A stretch of DNA of 64,000 nt from Aquirufa nivalisilvae (GCF_004307455.1 NZ_SEWX01000001.1:682001-746000); one strand, 5' to 3'. Counted from the first letter of the stretch, positions 35,788-44,447 are shown. Made by a program: numbers and translations. Notes: generated by a model not told the origin, from the letters alone.

Positions 35788-37560
35788 ATGAAAAAGTTTA
35801 CCAACAACATGTTAAGATTATTAACTGTCATGGCAGTAGTAATGCTTGGATTTTCTGCATGTCAGAAAGACGAGGAAATATTTCCTATTCCTACGGTAAC
35901 TCCGGCAGGAACTTTATCAGGTATTCCAGGTGCTACGGTATCTGTGAAAGCATCCATCAGTGCACCGGCAGGATTAAAGTCAATTACGGTTTTAAAGAAT
36001 GGTCAAGCTTTTGATTCAAAAACATTTACCGGAGAAAAGACTGCGGAGTATGCTAAGGATTATGTGATTGATGGAACAGCTGGCTCTGTTGTTACTTTCT
36101 CCATTCAAGTAACGGATTCAAAAAATCAAGTTTCAAGCTTGACTCCAATGACGGTGAATGTTACTGCTATACCTCCCAAGACAGTTGTTGAAGTTTCAGG
36201 TGTTCTAGAAGGTAACATCACTTGGACTGCAGATAAAATTTACAAATTAAAAGGATTTGTTCGTGTAGGTGAAGAGGCGGTATTTGGAACGATCACTAAA
36301 AAAGGAGTTTTAACGATTCAAGCAGGAACTACCATCATAGGTGAGCGTGCTTCCAAAGGAGCTTTGATTGTACAACGTGGAAGCAAAATTATAGCAGAAG
36401 GTACAGCAGATAAACCTATTGTATTTACATCTGAGCGTAATCCAGGAGAGCGTGAGGCAGGAGATTGGGGTGGTTTAGTACTTTGTGGCCAAGCTCCTAA
36501 TAACTTACCAAATGATGCGTCTAACCGTCAGTTAGAAGGTGGTTACGGTGCTTTCCATGGTGGAACAGATGCAGCTGATAATTCAGGAATCTTGAAATAC
36601 GTTCGTTTGGAGTTTGCTGGAATTCCAATTAACCCTAATCAAGAAGTTAACTCTTTAACCTTAGGTTCAGTAGGTTCGGGAACAGTTATTGACTATGTAC
36701 AAGCATCTTTTGGATTAGATGACTCATTTGAGTGGTTTGGTGGTACCGTTAATGCGAAGCACTTAATTGCTTACAAAGGATTGGATGATGACTTTGATAC
36801 AGATAATGGATTCTCAGGATATGTACAATATGGTTTAGGTATTCGTGGTTCTGCAATTGCGGATCAATCAGGATCTAATGGTTTTGAGTGTGATAATGAT
36901 GCAAATGGTTCAGGTAACACTCCATTTACTTCGGCCGTTTTTGCTAATATGTCCATCATTGGTGCAAAAGGAGCAGTTAATATTGCTATCGATCCATTAT
37001 TTCAGCATGGAGCACAAATTCGTCGTAACGCAAAGCAAAAAATCTATAATACTGTTATTACTGGATATCCTTACGGTGTTTATATCGATAGCCAACGTGG
37101 TAGTGCTAAGGTGAATGCGGCTAATGGAGAAATTGATTTCCAAAATGTTATTCTTGCTGGTGTTGAAGGTTGGGGTCCAGGTGGATTTGGTTTAGGCTGG
37201 TCTGTCAATGTTAGACCCATGGGTGTTGCTGTTCCAGGTTTTGAAAACATGGCTTCAGGTACTAACGGTGCTGCTATTTTGATTGGAGACAAAACTCCGG
37301 AAGATTGGTTTAAGTCATTAGTAGGAAATAAGATTTTAGCAACTAATGCGAAAATGGGTCTTTCTACTACTTTATGGTCTGCAGGACGTCCAACGCTTAC
37401 TTTGGCTACTGGTACTGATGAATCTTTAATCGGTCCAAAATTGAAATCTGATCTTCCTGCGTTTTTTGATGCCACCGATTATGTAGGTGCATTTAAGTCA
37501 ACAGACTGGACTTTAGGTTGGTCAGAATTTGCTCCACAATCTGTGGTTTACGTTAAATAA
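35788..37560 (+). CDS. Surface lipoprotein partner of the TonB receptor (repeat-rich, beta-helix-like)
   Basis: The 590-residue protein has a lipoprotein signal (MKKFTNNMLRLLTVMAVVML, lipobox FSAC at about 25-28). An Ig-like region (about 40-130) follows. A long glycine-rich part (about 150-590) has GVLTIQAGTTIIGERASKGA, then IVFTSERNPGEREAGDWGGL and SFGLDDSFEWFGGTVNAKHL, suggesting a right-handed beta-helix. The longer frame to 35743 overlaps the receptor gene, and the ATG at 35788 gives a proper lipoprotein leader. Linkage directly after the TonB receptor suggests substrate capture at the cell surface. The function is otherwise unknown. Confidence 0.7.
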   Translation: MKKFTNNMLRLLTVMAVVMLGFSACQKDEEIFPIPTVTPAGTLSGIPGATVSVKASISAPAGLKSITVLKNGQAFDSKTFTGEKTAEYAKDYVIDGTAGSVVTFSIQVTDSKNQVSSLTPMTVNVTAIPPKTVVEVSGVLEGNITWTADKIYKLKGFVRVGEEAVFGTITKKGVLTIQAGTTIIGERASKGALIVQRGSKIIAEGTADKPIVFTSERNPGEREAGDWGGLVLCGQAPNNLPNDASNRQLEGGYGAFHGGTDAADNSGILKYVRLEFAGIPINPNQEVNSLTLGSVGSGTVIDYVQASFGLDDSFEWFGGTVNAKHLIAYKGLDDDFDTDNGFSGYVQYGLGIRGSAIADQSGSNGFECDNDANGSGNTPFTSAVFANMSIIGAKGAVNIAIDPLFQHGAQIRRNAKQKIYNTVITGYPYGVYIDSQRGSAKVNAANGEIDFQNVILAGVEGWGPGGFGLGWSVNVRPMGVAVPGFENMASGTNGAAILIGDKTPEDWFKSLVGNKILATNAKMGLSTTLWSAGRPTLTLATGTDESLIGPKLKSDLPAFFDATDYVGAFKSTDWTLGWSEFAPQSVVYVK

Positions 37561-37573
37561 GGAAAATGTAACT

Positions 37574-37598
37574 AGGAGCTAGTGAATAGCTAGCTCCT
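37574..37598 (+). terminator. Intrinsic terminator between the beta-helix lipoprotein and the next lipoprotein
   Basis: AGGAGCTAG and CTAGCTCCT pair with a 7-nt loop, followed by a run of T to the ATG at 37606. The hairpin lies immediately before the next start, so it may be leaky and set the expression ratio between the genes. Confidence 0.75.
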
Positions 37599-37605
37599 TT
37601 TTTTT

Positions 37606-38151
37606 ATGAAATATTACACCATACTCATTCTACTAGTTTTGTTGAATGCTTGTCAATCAAGTGATTCACCGTCATATTATTTTGATACTGCTAAACAAGA
37701 TTCTTTGGTAGTTCAAATGATAGCTTATATAGGTCCAAATGCCTCTCAGGCTACGGATAGCACAAGGTTAAATCCAGAATTTAAGTCGGAGTACGCCAAG
37801 AGTTTAGCCAATTACCAATTGGTAAAATTGGTTAAGAATAAAGAAGGGAAGTATTTCTATTTCATGATTCGTCCCGTGGCTAATCTATTACAATACCGTA
37901 GAGGAGTGATTGGGAGTTTCCTATTAGATGAAAAATCTGGGAAAATACTAAGTTTTAAAGAAGAAGTTAATACACCCCATTTAAAGGAAGATGTGGTTAA
38001 AGAAAGGGGAGAGTTTCTTTTTAGAGAATATGTTACCAATGGGAATTTAAATGAGTATTTGGCCATGAAAGACTATGTTGAATGGCCAGATAGCTCCTTA
38101 AAATACAATGAGCACTTGAATAGATGGGTCATCCCAAATGGAAAGTTTTAA
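37606..38151 (+). CDS. Small lipoprotein of unknown function
   Basis: The 181-residue protein has a lipoprotein signal (MKYYTILILLVLLNACQSSD, lipobox LNAC at about 13-16). The mature part is mixed and hydrophilic with no recognisable catalytic motif; VANLLQYRRGVIGSFLLDEK and GKILSFKEEVNTPHLKEDV are the most conserved-looking parts. It lies between the receptor-partner lipoprotein and a cytochrome lipoprotein, suggesting a common envelope function. No family is recognised. Confidence 0.7.
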   Translation: MKYYTILILLVLLNACQSSDSPSYYFDTAKQDSLVVQMIAYIGPNASQATDSTRLNPEFKSEYAKSLANYQLVKLVKNKEGKYFYFMIRPVANLLQYRRGVIGSFLLDEKSGKILSFKEEVNTPHLKEDVVKERGEFLFREYVTNGNLNEYLAMKDYVEWPDSSLKYNEHLNRWVIPNGKF

Positions 38152-38177
38152 ACAATATTATATTGGTGTAATACGGC

Positions 38178-38206
38178 AAATGTCGAGGGGCTTCCTCTCG
38201 ACATTT
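38178..38206 (+). promoter_or_regulatory. Hairpin over the start codon of the cytochrome lipoprotein gene
   Basis: AAATGTCGAGGGG pairs with CCTCTCGACATTT (one G-T pair) around a 3-nt loop. The ATG at 38180 is inside the stem, and a T-rich tract follows about 5 bp after it. It may hide the start until ribosomes from the upstream gene open it, or act as a partial terminator. Confidence 0.5.
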
Positions 38207-38557
38207 CTTATTATTTTTTTGATTTCCATTTCTTGTACCTACGATCAGAATCCATTAAATACGTCCAAGGTAGATTGCAACGTGCAAAATTTGAAAAGTA
38301 TCTCTTATTCAAGAGACGTATTTCCTATCATTCAATCCAACTGCCTTAGTTGTCATGATGCAGTCAATCATTTTGATGGTGTGGTCATTGAAAACTATCA
38401 GCAGATTTCAGAATCTTGTCGCTTAGGAGAAATGATGGATGTTATAACGACCCATTATGCAGGTTCATTACCCCACATGCCCAAAGGTGGGCAGTTAAAA
38501 TCTTGTGAAGTTGAAGTGATTCGTTTGTGGATTCAACAAGGTTTAATAAATAATTAA
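38180..38557 (+). CDS. c-type cytochrome lipoprotein (CxxCH)
   Basis: The 125-residue protein has a lipoprotein-type signal (MSRGFLSTFLIIFLISISC, Cys at 19). It has one haem-c binding motif, CLSCH, in YSRDVFPIIQSNCLSCHDAV, and a distal PHMPKGG segment with a possible Met ligand, followed by LWIQQGL. This is the domain found in many Planctomycete/Bacteroidota cytochrome-c-like proteins. It would be a surface or periplasmic electron carrier. The partner enzyme is unknown. It ends 116 bp before the second TonB receptor gene. Confidence 0.75.
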   Translation: MSRGFLSTFLIIFLISISCTYDQNPLNTSKVDCNVQNLKSISYSRDVFPIIQSNCLSCHDAVNHFDGVVIENYQQISESCRLGEMMDVITTHYAGSLPHMPKGGQLKSCEVEVIRLWIQQGLINN

Positions 38558-38585
38558 TTGCATTTTTTTGCGATAAATCAATAGG

Positions 38586-38653
38586 TTAACAATTGCGTAA
38601 ACACTTGTTAACAATTTCTTTACATACCTAGGCTACCGTTAATACTACCTTTG
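38586..38653 (+). promoter_or_regulatory. Pho-box-like repeats and -7 element of the Oar-like receptor gene
   Basis: Four hexamers start exactly 11 bp apart: TTAACA (38586), GTAAAC (38597), TTAACA (38608) and TTTACA (38619). The -7 element TACCTTTG is at 38646-38653, 22 bp after the C of the last repeat. No other -33 box was seen. Two hexamers are perfect TTAACA. Confidence 0.65.
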
Positions 38654-38673
38654 CGGCATCAAAAACCAATATA

Positions 38674-41600
38674 ATGACAGTAAGGATTTCTAAGGCGGGA
38701 TTTTTGTTTCTCGTAGTATTATTTTCAATTGTATTTTTCCAATCCAATGCTCAGATTACCACTTCCTCTTTAAATGGAAAGGTAAAAGACGCTAAAGGAG
38801 AGGAAATTCCTGGGGCAAGTGTACAATTAGTTCATGTACCTACCGGGACGCGCTATGGAGTAGCAACTCAAGTGGATGGCAATTTTCTATTAGCCAATAT
38901 GAATCCAGGAGGGCCATATACCTTAACTGTTTCCTTCGTAGGATATCAGACATTTAGAGCAGAGAATATTAATTTGACTCTTGGATCCAATCCTTCAGTG
39001 AATGTGGTCATCAGTGAAGAAACAACTACTTTAACCGAAGTCGTGGTGAAAGCAGATAAAGGGGGTACAAAGTCTGGAGCTATTACTCAGTTGAATGAGT
39101 CAACCATTAAAGCTGTTCCTACCCTGAATCGTAGTTTGACTGATATGACCAAACTTACCCCACAGGGTTCTTCTAGTAACTCATTTGCAGGAACTAACTT
39201 TCGTTACAATAACGTAACGGTGGATGGAACAATCAACAATGATGCCATCGGTTTTAGTCCTTCATTAGGTGGGCAATCTGGAACTTCTGGGATGCCTGGC
39301 TCAAGTACAAGAACGAATCCTATTTCATTAGATGCCATTCAAGATGTTCAGGTTTATGTAGCTCCTTACGATGTTAAAATTGGAAATTTTACGGGAGGGT
39401 CCATTAATGCAGTAACAAGAACAGGAACTAATCAAGTAAAAGGGTCAGTCTATGCTTACGGAAGAAATTCTGTTATGACAGGTCCCAACAATGCGGGTGA
39501 TGGGTCTAAGATGTCTAGTGACTATTCTGACTATCAAACAGGTTTCCGTTTAGGTTTACCCTTGATAAAGAATAAGTTGTTTTGGTTTACCAACGAAGAA
39601 ATTACGCGTAGAAATGAACCTCTATTTTATGCAGCAGGGGATCCAGGAACCATCATTGATGCTAATACGGCTTCCAACATTAGTAATTTCTTAAAATCTA
39701 ACTATAATTTTGATCCAGGTGCATTTGGTGCTTATTCTATTCAATCAATGAGTAATAAGTTATTCAATCGATTTGATTGGAATATTTCAGACAAACATCA
39801 ATTGTCGATCCGTAATAGTTATGTGGCCTCAGAGGCAACAAACTTAGAGCGAGATGCAGCTAATTTCCGTTTTGGATCTATGGATTTCCGTCAAGTGAAT
39901 AAAACAAATTCAACTGTAGCTGAATTGAAGAGCCATTTTGGCAGTGCATCGAATAGCTTTATTTTGGGTTATTCAGATATTCGTGATTATCGTGAACCTA
40001 TGAGTTCCAACCCTGCATTTCCACAGGTAGAGATTGCAGCTAATGGAGGAACCATTTTCTTAGGTAATGAGCGTGAGGCAACTGTCTTTAATATGAAGCA
40101 AAAGACATTTGAAATTACGGATAACTTTACTTGGTTTAAGGGAAATCATACGTTTTTAGTAGGAACACACAATGAGTTGTATACCATCAATTACGGGTTT
40201 GTCAATTCTTGGAATGGACGAGTTTCTTACAAAAGTGTGGCCGACTTTTTAGCAGCCAATGTGAATCGTGTACGTGGTTCATATAGTTTTACGAATAATG
40301 ATCGTGATGCAATATTTAATAATCCTTATGCAACATTTAATGTAGGCCTATACAGTGTTTATGCTCAAGATGAAATTCAGGTAACAAGTAAACTGAAATT
40401 ATCACCTGGTATTCGTTTTGACCTTGCTAGTACAGATTCGCCTACGCTAAGTCCTAAAACGGCGATGACACAAGTTGATCCAAATGCAGGAACAACATTT
40501 AGTTCAGCAACTTCATTGAATCAAATATCAAATTCCATTTTTGGTCAAGTATTATTTTCTCCACGTTTAGGATTTAATTATGATGCTTTAGGAGATCGCA
40601 GTTTAGTGTTTCGTGGAGGTACAGGTATTTTTACAGGTAGAATTCCATTTGCATGGTTAGGCTATGCATTCTACAATGATGGTGTAGGTTTTGGAGCATT
40701 TGATGTTAATAATGTTGCCGGTAAAAATAAGGGAGATGTATTAAAAGATGGGGCAAAGAACTTTGCATTTGCGAACGGACAGGCTAGCTTGACTCAAGTA
40801 GATGCCATGGCGAACAATTTCAAAATGCCGCAGGTTTGGAGAAGTAGTTTTGCGGTGGACCGCACCATCAATGGTTATAAGTTTACTTTGGAAGGTATTT
40901 ATACCAAAACGATTTCAGATTTGAAATTTCAGCAAGTGAATTTAAAAGATTCTGTCAAGTATTATAGCTATGACCAATTAAAGCAAATGCCTATTTATTT
41001 ATCAGGTGGAGCAACGGGTCAAAAATTGAATTCAGCCTTTTCTAATGCTTACGAATTATCCAATACTTCTGAAGGACACCGATATAGTTTGACGGCTCAA
41101 ATAAGTAAAAATTATGCAGCTGGATTTAATTTCATGGTGGCATATACTTATGGACAGAGTTTTGACCTAACGAATGGAATTCGAAATTCGATGGAATCTA
41201 ACTGGCAGTTGAATCAATCATTGTCTCCGAATAGCCCTAAATTGGCATATTCCAATTTTGATATTCGCCATCGTATTATTTCCTCATTTGCCTATACTAA
41301 ATCTTGGAAAAACGGAAGTGCAACTACGTTATCAGGGGTATTTAGTGCACAATCAGGGGCACCATTTACTTGGGGTTTTGTAAATAGTACGATTGCAAAT
41401 ACACCTCAGGCAGCAGGTCTTGCCTATGTATTCAAAGATGAGCAGGAAGCAGCTAAGTATTTTGTGGACGACGCTAAATTAGGTACGGCGGCAGTTCAAG
41501 CGAAAGCCTTTATGGATTTTGTGAATTCAGATGAATATTTAAGTACTCGTAAAGGTGATTTCACGGAAAGAAATGGTGGTAGAACACCATGGAATACGAC

Positions 41601-41883
41601 CTTGGATTTAAAATTGAATCACTCGATTAAAGTAGGAAATGGCCATGAGTTTCAAGTATCATTAGATATTTTAAACGCGACAAATTTGTTGAATAGTAAT
41701 TGGGGTAGAATTTATTTTTCTCCTAACACATTTAATTCAACGGCTAGCTTAGGTTTAAATCGTGTGAATTCTGGAACAGCTTCTGATCCTACCTATAAGT
41801 TCATCGCCCCAACTAATCCTTATTCAGTAGATCAAATGGGATCTAGATGGCAAATGCAATTAGGAGCTAGATATACTTTTTAA
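38674..41883 (+). CDS. Oar-like TonB-dependent receptor
   Basis: The 1069-residue protein has a signal peptide (about 1-26). A carboxypeptidase-regulatory-like domain (about 32-125; SLNGKVKDAKGEEIPGASVQ, then GTRYGVATQVDGNFLLANM) precedes a plug-like region (about 135-245) with LNESTIKAVPTLNRSLTDMT and NRSLTDMTKL. A large barrel follows, ending QMQLGARYTF. The plug has the Oar-family layout. It is probably an outer-membrane transporter. Its promoter has the best Pho-box-like repeats in the window. Two palindromic repeats follow it. Confidence 0.87.
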   Translation: MTVRISKAGFLFLVVLFSIVFFQSNAQITTSSLNGKVKDAKGEEIPGASVQLVHVPTGTRYGVATQVDGNFLLANMNPGGPYTLTVSFVGYQTFRAENINLTLGSNPSVNVVISEETTTLTEVVVKADKGGTKSGAITQLNESTIKAVPTLNRSLTDMTKLTPQGSSSNSFAGTNFRYNNVTVDGTINNDAIGFSPSLGGQSGTSGMPGSSTRTNPISLDAIQDVQVYVAPYDVKIGNFTGGSINAVTRTGTNQVKGSVYAYGRNSVMTGPNNAGDGSKMSSDYSDYQTGFRLGLPLIKNKLFWFTNEEITRRNEPLFYAAGDPGTIIDANTASNISNFLKSNYNFDPGAFGAYSIQSMSNKLFNRFDWNISDKHQLSIRNSYVASEATNLERDAANFRFGSMDFRQVNKTNSTVAELKSHFGSASNSFILGYSDIRDYREPMSSNPAFPQVEIAANGGTIFLGNEREATVFNMKQKTFEITDNFTWFKGNHTFLVGTHNELYTINYGFVNSWNGRVSYKSVADFLAANVNRVRGSYSFTNNDRDAIFNNPYATFNVGLYSVYAQDEIQVTSKLKLSPGIRFDLASTDSPTLSPKTAMTQVDPNAGTTFSSATSLNQISNSIFGQVLFSPRLGFNYDALGDRSLVFRGGTGIFTGRIPFAWLGYAFYNDGVGFGAFDVNNVAGKNKGDVLKDGAKNFAFANGQASLTQVDAMANNFKMPQVWRSSFAVDRTINGYKFTLEGIYTKTISDLKFQQVNLKDSVKYYSYDQLKQMPIYLSGGATGQKLNSAFSNAYELSNTSEGHRYSLTAQISKNYAAGFNFMVAYTYGQSFDLTNGIRNSMESNWQLNQSLSPNSPKLAYSNFDIRHRIISSFAYTKSWKNGSATTLSGVFSAQSGAPFTWGFVNSTIANTPQAAGLAYVFKDEQEAAKYFVDDAKLGTAAVQAKAFMDFVNSDEYLSTRKGDFTERNGGRTPWNTTLDLKLNHSIKVGNGHEFQVSLDILNATNLLNSNWGRIYFSPNTFNSTASLGLNRVNSGTASDPTYKFIAPTNPYSVDQMGSRWQMQLGARYTF

Positions 41884-41909
41884 AAGGAAAAACGGAAGAA
41901 ATGAATGTT

Positions 41910-41945
41910 GTAGCGCTGTCAGGTTTTAAATCTTGACAGCGCTAC
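41910..41945. repeat. Palindromic repeat copy 2
   Basis: GTAGCGCTGTCA and TGACAGCGCTAC form a perfect 12-bp stem. The inner part GGTTT/AAATC extends it with a bulge. It contains the GCTGTCA core of copies 1 and 3 and lies downstream of the Oar-like receptor gene. Confidence 0.65.
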
Positions 41946-42014
41946 TGTTTTTAAGGTGTTGGTATGATGCTTATTGTATCAGTTTATTGTTAATGAAAAA
42001 CGCCTGCGCTTTCT

Positions 42015-42047
42015 AACGCTGTCAAGGTTTGGAACCTTGCCAGCGTT
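42015..42047. repeat. Palindromic repeat copy 3
   Basis: AACGCTGTCAAGGTT and AACCTTGCCAGCGTT are inverted, with one mismatch and a 3-nt centre TGG. Copy 3 has the same arms as copy 1 (8641-8673). Outer inverted segments AAAAACG (41996-42002) and CGTTTTT (42069-42075), with CTGCGC/GCGCAG, flank it and may extend the hairpin. It lies between convergent genes. Confidence 0.7.
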
Positions 42048-42084
42048 GCGCAGCTGGCGCAGACTGAACGTTTTTCCTGGAGTA

Positions 42085-43359
42085 CTATTGTATCAATTTC
42101 TTGGTAAAATAGAAGGTACTGAAAAGAGCTATACCCATTCCTGCGATTCCCAGTAGGTTAATCCATTCAAAAAATAGATGGGCTAAATTCCAATGTGGGA
42201 AAATGAATCCACTGCACCATAGAAGCAAATTGTAACCGACATATCCAGTGGAGTCTACAATGTACATTAGAAAGCCAATATTGGCCTTATGCTTGCTTAT
42301 CGCCAGCATTCGTTCAAATATGGAGGTAGTGATGGTTAAATAAGGTAAATAAATGCCAAATCCTGTAAGAACTACTAACCAAAAGCTTGACAAGTAATGA
42401 AGGCCAATTGTACCACACAAGATGAGTAAAAGAAATCCCATAAAAATGATTCCTAAACTCATATAGAAGGCATGGATATTGTTTTTGATGAATACCAAAC
42501 TGCCATTAATCAATAATATACCTATGGTAACCCATATTTCGGTTTGTGTAAAAATGGAGGGTAATCCATGAAAACCAAGGTATTCCCAGATTTCTGGTGC
42601 AAAGTCGGACCGAATTCCTCTTAACAAAGACGCAAATAGGTACAAAAGACTAATTCCCAGTATTCCTGGCCCCAATGATTTAATTAATCGATTTCTATCT
42701 TGGGAAGTCATGGGCGCTCTTTCAGAACGTTCGGCAATGTCCTCTTTCGTAGGTTTAGGGATTTGTTGAAGCATCCACACAAAGAAGAGAAATGGTAAGC
42801 TAAATAGTAAGCCTGCTGTAAATGGCATCCAGGTTTCAGCTATGCCTGAATTAAGTAGTAATTTCCCCACTGATTTTGAAACTCCGTCTGCTAAAATAAA
42901 ACTAGCTCCTAAGCTGGCAATGAATAATTCAGTGTTCTTTTTCCCTTCCAAAAATCCTTGAATATAGCCAAATATCATCCCCAATGGGAGACCATTCATA
43001 ATCAAGAAAAGCATACTCCATGGTTTGGGGGCCAATCCGAATCCCAATAGGGCAATTTCGGCTATAAAGACACTCCACAAAATAGCTTGAATCCTCTTTG
43101 ACCAAGTGATAGAAGAAACAAAAAATATACCACCACATTTGGACAGCATATATCCAGCTATTTGGGAAGATATCAATACCGATTTCCAGGGTATACCTAG
43201 CCAAGACTGTCCTTCATAAAGGCCAGCTGTAAAGGGCTTTCTAAATCCATATACACAAAAGTAACAACCAAATGCGGCCAACATGGACCAAATAGGATGG
43301 GCAAACCAATGGGTATAGGAAGGTGTTTTACCTGGCCTAGTTGGGGAGTGAATGATCAT
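42085..43359 (-). CDS. DUF5690 (MFS-like) membrane transporter, candidate phosphonate importer
   Basis: The 424-residue protein has about twelve hydrophobic segments and an MFS-like layout: MLAAFGCYFCVYGFRKPFTA near the start, then GLPLGMIFGYIQGFLEGKKN, and charged loops RNRLIKSLGPGILG and FERMLAISKHKANIGFLMYI. The FRKPFTAG and EGKKNTE motifs are typical of DUF5690. Its 4-bp overlap with the phnZ-like gene (43356-43901) indicates a shared transcript and probably a shared substrate, an organophosphonate or its product. Transport activity is inferred only. Confidence 0.75.
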   Translation of the reverse strand: MIIHSPTRPGKTPSYTHWFAHPIWSMLAAFGCYFCVYGFRKPFTAGLYEGQSWLGIPWKSVLISSQIAGYMLSKCGGIFFVSSITWSKRIQAILWSVFIAEIALLGFGLAPKPWSMLFLIMNGLPLGMIFGYIQGFLEGKKNTELFIASLGASFILADGVSKSVGKLLLNSGIAETWMPFTAGLLFSLPFLFFVWMLQQIPKPTKEDIAERSERAPMTSQDRNRLIKSLGPGILGISLLYLFASLLRGIRSDFAPEIWEYLGFHGLPSIFTQTEIWVTIGILLINGSLVFIKNNIHAFYMSLGIIFMGFLLLILCGTIGLHYLSSFWLVVLTGFGIYLPYLTITTSIFERMLAISKHKANIGFLMYIVDSTGYVGYNLLLWCSGFIFPHWNLAHLFFEWINLLGIAGMGIALFSTFYFTKKLIQ

Positions 43360-43901
43360 AAGGCAATGGCTTCGATCAATTTCAGGTAATGTGTTAGAGG
43401 AAGTACTTGTAGATCTGGTATCTTAGCTGCATCATCGTATTTTCTCAACTGTATGGCTGAATGAAAATGAGGGTTTTGTTCAAATCCCAAACATTCCTGC
43501 TCGCTCATTGGGCCGCCTTGTAACTGCAAGCTCAGTAAGGAAGGTTCACTAAGCAATGCCTGATATCCTGCTTCTCGAGTGCATAAATATCGTTTGGCAT
43601 TTACGTGTAAGTAAATGGGTTCCGTTACTTCATCTTGGAAATATCGACTCAGAAAATCCTTAGCAAGATTTTCATGCATATCATCAATACCATTTTCTGG
43701 GGCATCATCTGGGAGTGCATGCAATAGATGCCCAACGTCGTGTAATAAACTAGCCACAATCAGCTCTGAGGAGGCGCCTTCATCTGTAGCTAATTGGGCA
43801 CATTGTAAGGCATGCTCTAATTGGCTTACTGCTTCGCCACCATATTGAGAATTCCCCAATTCGGCAAACATGATTTGGACTTTTTGAGTAATCTCTTTCA
43901 T
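43356..43901 (-). CDS. phnZ: PhnZ-like HD-domain diiron oxygenase
   Basis: PhnZ oxidises (R)-2-amino-1-hydroxyethylphosphonate with O2 to glycine and phosphate; TmpB is a methylated-substrate relative. The 181-residue protein keeps the key residues of the family: Tyr20 and Glu23 in YGGEAVSQLEH, His30, His54-Asp55 with His58 in LLHDVGHLLH, His76, His99 and Lys103, and Asp156 in RKYDDAAK. These fit PhnZ numbering at an offset of four to five. The usual hydroxylase partner PhnY/TmpA is not in the window. It is co-transcribed with the DUF5690 gene. Confidence 0.88.
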   Translation of the reverse strand: MKEITQKVQIMFAELGNSQYGGEAVSQLEHALQCAQLATDEGASSELIVASLLHDVGHLLHALPDDAPENGIDDMHENLAKDFLSRYFQDEVTEPIYLHVNAKRYLCTREAGYQALLSEPSLLSLQLQGGPMSEQECLGFEQNPHFHSAIQLRKYDDAAKIPDLQVLPLTHYLKLIEAIAL

Positions 43902-44006
43902 CTGCTATTTCAAGTATTTTATGTAATTTAAGCCCATTGAAAAGCGTAAAAAATACCCTAGAAGCGATTTAAAATAGATTTCATATTGCCATAATATATC
44001 CGTAAA

Positions 44007-44447
44007 ATGAACCCAAGTTTCTCCATTAGACAAGCTAAATTAGAAGATGAAAATGCTGTCCTACAATTAGTGGATGAGCTCGAAAATAGGACATCTGATC
44101 CAAGGGTTTTCCATCAAATCTGGAATGAGTACCTTGGTCATGCACATACGTTTGTTTGGGTTGTTGAAAGCCAAGAAAATCAACTAGTTGGTTTTTTGAG
44201 TGTCATCGGTCAAAACCTATTACACCATGAAGGAATGGTGTATGAAATTCAAGAATTGATTGTCACTGCCGCTTGCCAAGGAAATGGATTAGGAAGGAAG
44301 TTAATAGAAATACTCCGAGCTGAGCTGAAAGAAAAGGACGTGAAGTCGATTGAAGTGACGTCGAATAAACGAAGAAAAGAAGCCCATGCTTTTTATGAAG
44401 CAATGGGCTTTACTAATTCACATGAAAAGTTTACAATCTATTTTTGA
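44007..44447 (+). CDS. PhnO-like aminoalkylphosphonate N-acetyltransferase (GNAT)
   Basis: The 146-residue GNAT protein contains VYEIQELIVTAACQGNGLG (about residues 80-98), with the acetyl-CoA loop QGNGLGRK, then SNKRRKEAHAFYEAMGF and the end SHEKFTIYF. These match the PhnO pattern (EIQELVV, SxNVKRxDAHRFY, SHxRFT). PhnO acetylates aminoalkylphosphonates. It is divergent from phnZ and its last 10 bp overlap the convergent phoA gene. The assignment rests on these motifs and the gene context. Confidence 0.75.
   Translation: MNPSFSIRQAKLEDENAVLQLVDELENRTSDPRVFHQIWNEYLGHAHTFVWVVESQENQLVGFLSVIGQNLLHHEGMVYEIQELIVTAACQGNGLGRKLIEILRAELKEKDVKSIEVTSNKRRKEAHAFYEAMGFTNSHEKFTIYF

Noticed and set aside
37080-37475. 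131-residue minus-strand frame inside the receptor-partner lipoprotein gene
   Set aside because: Composition and location fit a shadow of the glycine-rich lipoprotein; there is no leader, motif or start signal.
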